20,993 nt of DNA from Actinomycetes bacterium (GTDB lineage Bacteria; Actinomycetota; Acidimicrobiia; Acidimicrobiales; Microtrichaceae). Below the pieces are notes generated by a model. It ran no database searches. It was given only the letters and a program-made list of their open reading frames with translations, and was not told the DNA's origin. The stretch lies in contig JAEVZA010000147.1 in assembly GCA_023392475.1 (NCBI GenBank), positions 1-20,993 of the forward strand. The letters are read 5' to 3'. A program made the translations under genes and the position numbers. Positions 14,889 through 20,993 of this stretch are shown here, piece after piece (the stretch's first letter is position 1; every line of letters begins with the position of its first letter).

Positions 14889-16601
14889 ATGAAGGCGATG
14901 GAGGAGCCCGACCAGGGCCGGAGCACCGCGCTGCGGAAGTGGGGACCGCTCGCCGCGGTCGTCGTCGTGGTGGCGGTCGTCGCCGGCTTCCTGATCGTGA
15001 ACCGCTCGAGCGACGACAAGGACACGTCCGCCTCGGCGTCCGGGTCGTCGTCGACGTCCACGAAGCTCCCCGAGGGCGTGATGCCCTTCAGCGTCGCCAA
15101 GCAGGAGGGCAAGGTCGACAGCATCGACTGGGGCAAGCGGTGCGACACCGCCACGGGCGTCCTCGCGCTGCCGATCTCGCCGGATCCCGAGTGCTACGCG
15201 CCGTTCACGGGCGACAACGGCGGCGACACCACGACCGGGGTCACCAAGGACACGATCAAGGTCGTCGTCTACCAGCCGCAGGCCAACGACCCGATCCTCA
15301 GCTTCATCTACAAGCAGATCGGCAACAACGACACGCCCGACCAGATCTTCCAGACGTACGACAAGTTCAACCAGATGCTGGCGCGCTACTACGAGACCTA
15401 CGGCCGCAAGGTCGAGCTCGTGCGGTACAACGCCACCGGCACCATCCAGGACGCCGTGGCCGCGACGTCCGACGCGGAGACGATCGCGCGTGACATCCAG
15501 CCCTTCGTGGTGCTCGGCGGTCCGCTCCTGACCGAGGCGTTCGCCGACACGCTGGCCTCCAACGAGGTGGTCTGCTTCTCGTGCACGCCCGGCCAGCCCA
15601 ACGACTGGTACGTCAAGCGCGGCCCGTACATCTGGGACATCCAGAAGAACAGCGACCAGAACCAGCAGATGGCCGCCGAGTACATCGGCAAGCGCATCGC
15701 CGGGAACAAGGCGCAGTACGGCGGCGATGCCGTGAAGGACCAGCAGCGCAAGCTCGGTCTGATCTACCTGTCGGCCACGCCGCAGGCGGAGGAGCTCAAG
15801 CAGAAGTTCCTGGACACGCTGAAGAACGACTACGGCGTGCAGATCGCGCAGGTGGCGTCGTACACGGACCCGGTGGCGCTCGCCGGCCAGGCCCGGGAGA
15901 TCCTCGCCAAGATGAAGAGCGACGGCGTGACGTCGATCATCTTCACCGGTGACCCGCTCGCGCCCCAGACGCTGACCAAGAACGCCACCGAGCAGAACTA
16001 CTTCCCGGAGTGGATCATGACGGGCTCGGCGCTCGTCGACACGACGATCTTCTCCCGCACCTACGACCAGCAGCAGTGGGCGCACGCCTTCGGCCCGTCG
16101 AACCTGTTCGCCCGCATCAGCTCCGACGTCGCCGGCTCCGGGTTCCTCTACAAGTGGTACTACGGCCAGCCGGCACCGGCGCAGCAGTCGGCGCTGATCC
16201 TGCCCAACCTGCAGCTGCTCTACGGCGGCGTGCAGGGGGTCGGTCCGCAGCTCACGCCCGTGAACTTCCAGAACGCCCTGTTCGCGGCGCCGATCATCGA
16301 CAGCACCGTGATCTCGCCGCAGATCAGCTGGGGCAACCACAAGATCTGGCCCGACACCGACTACGCCGGCCTCGACGACCAGACCGAGGTGTGGTGGAAC
16401 CCGACGGCGACGGGGATCGACGAGCTCGGTCAGCAGGGCACGGGCATGTGGGAGTACGTCGACGGCGGCAAGCGGTACCTGCCCGGCCAGTGGCCGAAGG
16501 GCGAGCCGAAGCTGTTCGGGAGCTCGACCGGCTCGGTCGACCTCTACACGACGCTGCCGCCCGGCATCACGCTGCCCGACTACCAGCCGCTCCCGCACTG
16601 A
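14889..16601 (+). CDS. LivJ-like substrate-binding protein with N-terminal membrane anchor
   Basis: A 570-residue type I periplasmic-binding-fold protein of the LIV/HAAT kind, and the extracytoplasmic receptor of the operon. The N-terminus has a short charged stretch, one transmembrane helix (about 18-37, LAAVVVVVAVVAGFLIV), and a Ser/Thr/Asp-rich spacer (about 40-58). There is no lipobox Cys, so it is probably held by an uncleaved helix. The binding fold begins near residue 117 (GVTKDTIKVVVYQPQ). Core elements include DIQPFVVLGGPLLTEAFADT, an apparent Cys pair VVCFSCTPG (about 223-231), RKLGLIYLSATPQAEELKQK and GVTSIIFTGDPLAPQTLTK. It is longer than typical LivJ/LivK (about 370-400), with extra N- and C-terminal segments. 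The strong ribosome binding site GAGGGGGG supports the ATG. It lies 91 bp after the MFS-ATPase fusion, probably in the same operon. The ligand is unknown. Confidence 0.88.
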   Translation: MKAMEEPDQGRSTALRKWGPLAAVVVVVAVVAGFLIVNRSSDDKDTSASASGSSSTSTKLPEGVMPFSVAKQEGKVDSIDWGKRCDTATGVLALPISPDPECYAPFTGDNGGDTTTGVTKDTIKVVVYQPQANDPILSFIYKQIGNNDTPDQIFQTYDKFNQMLARYYETYGRKVELVRYNATGTIQDAVAATSDAETIARDIQPFVVLGGPLLTEAFADTLASNEVVCFSCTPGQPNDWYVKRGPYIWDIQKNSDQNQQMAAEYIGKRIAGNKAQYGGDAVKDQQRKLGLIYLSATPQAEELKQKFLDTLKNDYGVQIAQVASYTDPVALAGQAREILAKMKSDGVTSIIFTGDPLAPQTLTKNATEQNYFPEWIMTGSALVDTTIFSRTYDQQQWAHAFGPSNLFARISSDVAGSGFLYKWYYGQPAPAQQSALILPNLQLLYGGVQGVGPQLTPVNFQNALFAAPIIDSTVISPQISWGNHKIWPDTDYAGLDDQTEVWWNPTATGIDELGQQGTGMWEYVDGGKRYLPGQWPKGEPKLFGSSTGSVDLYTTLPPGITLPDYQPLPH

Positions 16602-16640
16602 GCGGGGCGGAGGCCGACCTCAGGGTGGGCGACCCGGCGG

Positions 16641-17528
16641 CTACTCGTCGTCGGGTCGCTGCCGGAGGAACTCCTGCAGCTCGGCCGCGAGCTCGTCGCC
16701 GCTCGGGATCCGGTCGAACCCGAAGGTCGGCGCCTCCTCCGGGTCCGACAGGCCCTGGTCGGTGAACTCCTCGAGCTGGGCGACCATCGCCTGGTGCTGC
16801 GGGTTCTCGGCGACCAGCTCGTCGAGCCGGATGCGCGTGGCCTTCGCGTCGGAGGGCAACTGGCCCTGGTGCGCCGTGATGCCCGCCACCTCCTGCAGCC
16901 CGTCGAGGAGCGCCACGCTCGCAGCGGGGAACGGCATCGCGGACACGTAGTGGGGCACCTGGGCCCACAGGCCGAGGGCGGGCAGGCCGGCGTCGTTGCA
17001 CGCGACGTCGAGCACCGCCTGGATGCCGCCCGGCACGTCGAGCGTGCCGCGCACGTAGCCGTGCAGCGAGTCCGACAGCGTCGGCGACGACGTGGTCACC
17101 GACAGGCTCGTCTCGCGCGTGTGGGCCACCGGCGCCGGGTAGGCGCCGAGCGCCACCACCATGCGCACCCCGAACTCGTGGGCGAGGTCCACGACCGCGT
17201 CGCTGAACGCACGCCACGCGAAGTCGGGTTCGGCGCCGGTGAGCAGCAGCAGGTCGTTCCCCGCGGCGTCGGTGCCGGCCCGCAGCTCGATCGACGGCCA
17301 CGTCAGGCCGGTGATGAGCCCGTTGACGAGGTGCATGATCGGCCGCCGTGCACGGTGGTCGAGCAGGCGGTCCGCGTCGAACGTGGCCACCACCTCGGCG
17401 TCCGCACCGGTGAGCAGCGCCGACATGGCGTTGGCGGCCCCCACCCCGGCGTCGATCCACCCCTCGAGCGCGACCACGAGGACCGGCTCGTGCAGCTCGG
17501 GGGAGAACTCCAGCTCGACGAGCGACAC
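16641..17528 (-). CDS. PAC2 family protein
   Basis: This 295-residue protein belongs to the PAC2 (proteasome assembly chaperone 2-like) family found in proteasome-bearing actinobacteria; its molecular role there is not established. Family features visible are the N-terminal LVVALEGWIDAGVGAANAM (about 17-35), a nucleoside-phosphorylase-like core with DLLLLTGAEPDFAWRAF (about 91-107), VRMVVALGAYPAPVAHTR (about 121-138), and GLWAQVPHYV. The C-terminal part is acidic and helical (ELAAELQEFLRQRPDDE). The GTG start follows the stop of the phosphotransferase gene after a single base (TGAGGTG), so the two are co-transcribed and probably coupled. It converges on the binding-protein gene, with 39 bp between them and no clear terminator. 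Confidence 0.88.
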   Translation of the reverse strand: MSLVELEFSPELHEPVLVVALEGWIDAGVGAANAMSALLTGADAEVVATFDADRLLDHRARRPIMHLVNGLITGLTWPSIELRAGTDAAGNDLLLLTGAEPDFAWRAFSDAVVDLAHEFGVRMVVALGAYPAPVAHTRETSLSVTTSSPTLSDSLHGYVRGTLDVPGGIQAVLDVACNDAGLPALGLWAQVPHYVSAMPFPAASVALLDGLQEVAGITAHQGQLPSDAKATRIRLDELVAENPQHQAMVAQLEEFTDQGLSDPEEAPTFGFDRIPSGDELAAELQEFLRQRPDDE

Positions 17529-17529
17529 C

Positions 17530-18597
17530 TCAGCCGATCCCTTCCGCCGACTCCACGGTGAGCTCGGCCAGCCGGTCGAGCATCATCCGGAACCCCGCCA
17601 CCTGCGCCTCGGGCACGTCACCCATCGCGCCGCCCGCGTAGCGCGCGTACACGCCGGCGATGATGCACGTGAGCTTCCAGTAGCCGAACGCCACGTAGAA
17701 GCCGAGGTCCGACACGTCGCGACCCGACGCGGCGGCGTAGCGCTCCACGAGCTCCGCCTTCCTCGGGAAGCCCTCCATCGCGGTCGGCGACGCCTGGGGC
17801 AGCACCGCGCCCTCGTCGGGGTCGGACCAGTAGACCCACAGCAGGCCGACGTCCGCGAGGGGATCGCCGAGCGTGCAGATCTCCCAGTCGAGGACGGCCA
17901 TCACCGAGCCGTCGGGGCCGAGCATGCAGTTGTCCAGGCGGTAGTCGCCGTGGACGATCGCCGCGCCGACCTGCTCCGGCGTGTTGGCCGCGAGCCGGTC
18001 GTGGACCTCGTGCACCGCTGGGAGCCCGATGCCGCCCTCGACCTGGCCGTCGGACGACCGGAACTGCGAGTACCAGCGCTTCAGCTGCCGGGCGACGTAG
18101 TCGGCCTTCTTGCCGAGGTCGCCGAGCCCGATCGCGTCCACGTCGACGGCGTGGATGGCGGCCATGACGTCGACGAGCGACTCGCCGGCCCGTCGACGCT
18201 CCGCGACGCCGAGCGCCTCCGCGTCCTCGTGGGCGCGGACGACGCGGCCGTCGACGAACCCCATGACGTAGAAGGGCGAGCCGTTCACCGCGTCGTCGGT
18301 GCAGAGACCGACCGCCGGTGGCACCGGGACGTCGGTCGGGCCGAGCGCGGAGATGATCCGGTGCTCGCGGCCCATGTCGTGCGCGGTGGCGAGCACCTGG
18401 CCGAGCGGCGGACGCCGCAGGACCCACCGGGCACCAGCGTCGTCGGTGACCGAGTAGGTGAGGTTCGAGTGGCCGCCGGCGATCAGCTGGTAGCGCAACG
18501 GGGGCGTGGCGGCCGGGACGTGCTCGGCGAACCACGCGCCGACCCCCTCGGGGTCGATCCCGTCCACTCGTTCGCCCTCGAGGCTCTGGCTCACCAT
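17530..18597 (-). CDS. APH-fold phosphotransferase (FadE36/ACAD10-N-like)
   Basis: This 355-residue protein has the aminoglycoside-phosphotransferase (kinase-like) fold of the ACAD10/FadE36-type family. These proteins are often found with acyl-CoA dehydrogenase genes and are suspected to phosphorylate small hydroxylated metabolites. Seen directly: YQLIAGGHSNLTYSVTD (glycine-loop region, about 36-52), WVLRRPP with a basic residue in the nucleotide site, the catalytic loop HGDYRLDN at 216-223 (Asp218 as base), and the metal-binding VLDWEICTLGDPLADVG (Asp237). All key residues are present, so it should be active; the substrate is unknown. The ATG start has a GAGGGGG ribosome binding site and a TAGGTT -10-like hexamer upstream. 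It leads the PAC2 gene and is divergent from the thioredoxin gene. Confidence 0.9.
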   Translation of the reverse strand: MVSQSLEGERVDGIDPEGVGAWFAEHVPAATPPLRYQLIAGGHSNLTYSVTDDAGARWVLRRPPLGQVLATAHDMGREHRIISALGPTDVPVPPAVGLCTDDAVNGSPFYVMGFVDGRVVRAHEDAEALGVAERRRAGESLVDVMAAIHAVDVDAIGLGDLGKKADYVARQLKRWYSQFRSSDGQVEGGIGLPAVHEVHDRLAANTPEQVGAAIVHGDYRLDNCMLGPDGSVMAVLDWEICTLGDPLADVGLLWVYWSDPDEGAVLPQASPTAMEGFPRKAELVERYAAASGRDVSDLGFYVAFGYWKLTCIIAGVYARYAGGAMGDVPEAQVAGFRMMLDRLAELTVESAEGIG

Positions 18598-18623
18598 GTC
18601 CCCCTCGTCCGGTCCGGGACCTC

Positions 18624-18629
18624 AACCTA
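18624..18629 (-). promoter_or_regulatory. Candidate -10 element of the phosphotransferase-PAC2 operon
   Basis: Read on the minus strand the hexamer is TAGGTT, 26 bases before the ATG at 18597. It predicts a leader of about 20 bases carrying a GAGGGGG Shine-Dalgarno. It lies in the 146-bp gap shared with the divergent thioredoxin gene. Confidence 0.4.
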
Positions 18630-18704
18630 CTGCGGCGGGAACGCGGGGTCCGCGGGCCCGGTCGGCGCCGGGGCGCCTGCCGGTGGGTCCCGGCGCGCCC
18701 TCAG

Positions 18705-18710
18705 TAGACT
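18705..18710 (+). promoter_or_regulatory. Candidate -10 element of the thioredoxin gene
   Basis: TAGACT matches TANNNT and lies 33 bases before the ATG at 18744, giving a leader of about 27 bases that includes the Shine-Dalgarno AGGAAGG (18732-18738). A 6-bp inverted repeat (CCTGGT 18713-18718, ACCAGG 18729-18734) runs into the Shine-Dalgarno and could partly mask it. Confidence 0.4.
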
Positions 18711-18743
18711 TCCCTGGTCCCGCCGCCCACCAGGAAGGCCCCC

Positions 18744-19445
18744 ATGGTCGACGTCACCGACGCCACGTTCCAGACCGCCGTCGTGGAGCGCTCCAACGAG
18801 GTCCCCGTGGTCGTCGACCTGTGGGCCGAGTGGTGCGGGCCGTGCCGCCAGCTCGGGCCGATCATCGAGTCGGTCGTCGCGGAGACGGGCGGCGCGGTCG
18901 AGCTCGCGAAGGTCGACGTGGACGCCAACCCCGGCGTGTCGCAGGCGTTCCAGGTGCAGTCGATCCCCGCCGTCTACGCGATGAAGGACGGCAAGGTCGT
19001 CGACGGCTTCCTCGGCGCGCAGCCCGAGTGGCAGGTGAAGGAGTTCGTCCAGCGGCTGCTGCCGACCCCGGAGGAGACGGAGGTCGATCGGCTGCTCGCC
19101 GTCGGCGACGAGGCGTCGCTGCGTGCGGCGCTCGAGCTCGAGCCCGCCGAGCAGCGCGTCATCGAGGCGCTCGCCGAGCTGCTCGTCGGCGACGGCCGGG
19201 GCGACGAGGCGCTCGCCCTGCTCGAGAAGGTGCCCGAGTCACCGGCCACCCGCCGCATCGCGGCGCTCGCCCGCACCGGGCCCGCCGCCGCCGCCGACGA
19301 CGTCGAGTCCCGGCTCACCGCGCTCCTCGAGCGCGTCAAGGGCGACGACGAGGCCCGCCAGCAGTACGTCGACCTGCTCGAGCTGCTGCCCGACGAGGAC
19401 GCGCGCGGGAGCTGGCGGCGCCAGCTCTCGGCCCGGCTGTTCTGA
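18744..19445 (+). CDS. Thioredoxin-fold protein with helical C-terminal extension (CnoX/YbbN-like)
   Basis: This 233-residue protein starts with a full thioredoxin domain (about 1-107): active site WCGPC at 30-34 (Cys31, Cys34) and cis-Pro75 in QSIPAVYA. A TPR-like helical extension follows (about 108-233), with repeated Ala/Leu/Glu-rich helices such as EQRVIEALAELLVGDGRGDE and ALALLEKVPES. This architecture is that of CnoX/YbbN, a chaperone-redox protein that holds unfolded clients for folding machines. Unlike E. coli CnoX, which lacks the CxxC pair, this protein keeps both Cys and should be redox active. It has an ATG start with an AGGAAGG ribosome binding site. It is followed by mmsA after 43 bp on the same strand, and the two may be co-transcribed. 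Confidence 0.92.
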   Translation: MVDVTDATFQTAVVERSNEVPVVVDLWAEWCGPCRQLGPIIESVVAETGGAVELAKVDVDANPGVSQAFQVQSIPAVYAMKDGKVVDGFLGAQPEWQVKEFVQRLLPTPEETEVDRLLAVGDEASLRAALELEPAEQRVIEALAELLVGDGRGDEALALLEKVPESPATRRIAALARTGPAAAADDVESRLTALLERVKGDDEARQQYVDLLELLPDEDARGSWRRQLSARLF

Positions 19446-19488
19446 CGAACCGGGCGCACCGGCGCCCCACGCCCACGGAGGCCCCGGC

Positions 19489-20979
19489 ATGACCACCACG
19501 ATCGGCCACTGGATCGGCGGGAAGCGCACCGACGGCGAGTCGGGGCGCACCGGCCCGGTCTTCGACCCGGCCACCGGTCGGCGTGCCGCGGAGGTCCGGC
19601 TCGCGACCGCGGCGGAGCTGGACGCCGCGGTCGACGTCGCGGCCGAGGCGTTCGAGTCGTGGCGGGACGTCTCGCTCGCCCGGCGGGCCGAGATCATGTT
19701 CCGGTTCCGCGAGCTGCTCGTCGAGCACCGCGGCGACCTCGCGGCCCGCATCACCGCCGAGCACGGGAAGGTGCTCTCCGACGCGGCGGGCGAGGTGCAG
19801 CGCGGGATCGAGAACGTCGAGTTCGCCTGCGGCGCGCCGCACCTGCTCAAGGGCGGCATGAGCGAGCAGGTGGCCACCGGCGTGGACGTGCACAGCGTCC
19901 TGCAGCCGCTCGGCGTCGTGGCCGGGGTGACGCCGTTCAACTTCCCCGCCATGGTGCCGCTCTGGATGTTCCCGAACGCGCTGGTGTGCGGGAACGCGTT
20001 CGTCCTGAAGCCGTCCGAGAAGGACCCGTCCGCGTCGCTCCTGCTCGCGGAGCTGCTGGCCGAGGCCGGCATGCCCGACGGCGTGTTCAACGTGGTGCAG
20101 GGCGACAAGGAGGTCGTCGACGCCCTCCTCGCCAACCCGACCGTCCAGGCGGTGAGCTTCGTCGGCTCCACCCCGATCGCCCGGTACATCTACGAGACGG
20201 GCACCGCGGCGGGCAAGCGCGTGCAGGCGCTCGGCGGCGCGAAGAACCACATGGTCGTCCTGCCCGACGCGGACCTCGGCATGGCCGCCGACGCCGCCGT
20301 GTCCGCCGCGTACGGCTCGGCGGGGGAGCGGTGCATGGCCGTCTCCGTGGTCGTCGCCGTCGGCGACGTGGCCGACGGGCTGGTCGATGCGATCGTCGAG
20401 CGGGCGCGTGCCATCCGGATCGGCCCCGGGACCGATCCCGACGCCGAGATGGGCCCGCTGGTCACCGGGGAGCACCGGGACAAGGTCGCGTCGTACCTGC
20501 CCGCGGCCGCGGCCGACGGCGCCACGCTGGCGCTGGACGGGCGCGACCTCGAGGTCGAGGGCGACGGCTTCTTCCTGGGCGTCTCCGTGCTGGACGACGT
20601 GCGCCCCGAGATGTCCTGCTACACGGACGAGATCTTCGGCCCCGTCCTGAGCGTCGTGCGGGTGCCCGACTACGAGTCCGCCATCGACCTGATCCGGAGC
20701 TGCCGCTACGCGAACGGCACCGCGATCTTCACCCGGGACGGCGGCGCGGCGCGGCGGTTCCAGCACGAGGTGCCGGTCGGGATGGTGGGCGTGAACGTGC
20801 CCATCCCCGTGCCGGTCGCGGCGTTCTCGTTCGGCGGCTGGGGCGACTCGCTGTTCGGCGACTCGCACATGTACGGCCCCGAGGGCCTGCACTTCTACAC
20901 GCGGTCGAAGGTGATCACCTCGCGCTGGCCTGACCCGGCGACCAGCTCGGTCGACCTCGGGTTCCCGCAGAACCGCTGA
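19489..20979 (+). CDS. mmsA: CoA-acylating methylmalonate-semialdehyde dehydrogenase
   Basis: A 496-residue aldehyde dehydrogenase of the MmsA/IolA type. It oxidises methylmalonate semialdehyde (or malonate semialdehyde) with NAD and CoA to propionyl-CoA (or acetyl-CoA), late in valine and inositol breakdown. The catalytic Cys282 is in SAGERCMAVS. In GAKNHMVVLPDADL, Asn253 takes the place of the general-base Glu of ordinary aldehyde dehydrogenases, a hallmark of the CoA-dependent branch. Also typical are TPFNFPAMVPLWMFPNALVC, KPSEKDPS and the C-terminal GDSHMYGPEGLHFYTRSKV. Length is normal (about 490-500). The ATG has a clear ACGGAGG ribosome binding site 7 bases upstream. The gene is complete, ending 14 bases before the window edge. 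Confidence 0.95.
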   Translation: MTTTIGHWIGGKRTDGESGRTGPVFDPATGRRAAEVRLATAAELDAAVDVAAEAFESWRDVSLARRAEIMFRFRELLVEHRGDLAARITAEHGKVLSDAAGEVQRGIENVEFACGAPHLLKGGMSEQVATGVDVHSVLQPLGVVAGVTPFNFPAMVPLWMFPNALVCGNAFVLKPSEKDPSASLLLAELLAEAGMPDGVFNVVQGDKEVVDALLANPTVQAVSFVGSTPIARYIYETGTAAGKRVQALGGAKNHMVVLPDADLGMAADAAVSAAYGSAGERCMAVSVVVAVGDVADGLVDAIVERARAIRIGPGTDPDAEMGPLVTGEHRDKVASYLPAAAADGATLALDGRDLEVEGDGFFLGVSVLDDVRPEMSCYTDEIFGPVLSVVRVPDYESAIDLIRSCRYANGTAIFTRDGGAARRFQHEVPVGMVGVNVPIPVPVAAFSFGGWGDSLFGDSHMYGPEGLHFYTRSKVITSRWPDPATSSVDLGFPQNR

Positions 20980-20993
20980 GCCGGCCCGCGCGG

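Noticed and set aside
16602..16640. Terminator between the convergent binding-protein and PAC2 genes
   Set aside because: Only short 4-5-bp stems (GAGG/CCTC, CTGAG/CTCAG) without T-runs are present.
19489..20979. Missing general-base Glu in MmsA as an inactivating change
   Set aside because: Asn at this site is normal for the CoA-acylating methylmalonate-semialdehyde dehydrogenase branch, so the enzyme is expected to be active.
1..20993. Mobile elements, CRISPR arrays, phage or toxin-antitoxin genes
   Set aside because: No transposase, integrase, spaced direct repeats or terminal inverted repeats were seen. Gene content and base composition look uniform.

Overview
The window is about 21 kb of very GC-rich DNA with dense genes, short gaps and many GTG starts. 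The gene set points to an actinobacterium, most likely of the class Acidimicrobiia. The evidence is the nadD - LytR_C protein - rsfS cluster, an F420-type luciferase-like oxidoreductase, a PAC2 protein, a FadE36-like phosphotransferase, a fatty acyl-AMP ligase type enzyme, and TANNNT -10 hexamers placed so that transcripts would be leaderless. The class assignment is inference from gene content; no rRNA or marker phylogeny was possible. There are no insertion sequences, phage genes or CRISPR arrays, so this looks like chromosomal core sequence with one unusual transport locus.

Layout. 170-997 (-) is a sigma-70 family factor that has lost most of region 3. From 1169 to 3440 (+) runs a translationally coupled operon: nadD (NAD synthesis), a membrane-anchored LCP-like protein that looks catalytically dead, and rsfS (ribosome silencing). 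A tRNA-Ala(GGC) and a 102-residue two-helix membrane protein follow on the minus strand. leuS (4008-6584, +) and an acyl-adenylating enzyme (6679-8340, +) come next, then a convergent F420-type oxidoreductase (8371-9381, -).

The most striking part is 9441-16601 (+). Three proteins supply all five functions of a LIV-type (branched-chain amino acid/HAAT family) ABC importer. They are a LivH-LivM permease fusion of 708 residues, a 1036-residue protein made of a complete MFS transporter followed by a LivF-type and a LivG-type ATPase, and a large LivJ-like binding protein held by an uncleaved N-terminal helix rather than a lipid anchor. Putting a secondary carrier and both ABC ATPases on one chain is the best candidate here for an undescribed system. 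The operon starts with stacked TANNNT hexamers and a sequence that can form two alternative hairpins.

The right end holds a minus-strand pair (APH-fold phosphotransferase and PAC2 protein, 1 bp apart). It is divergent from a plus-strand pair: a CnoX-like thioredoxin with a helical C-terminal extension, and mmsA, the CoA-acylating methylmalonate-semialdehyde dehydrogenase of valine catabolism. mmsA might be linked metabolically to the LIV-type transporter, but they are separate transcription units and the substrate is unknown.
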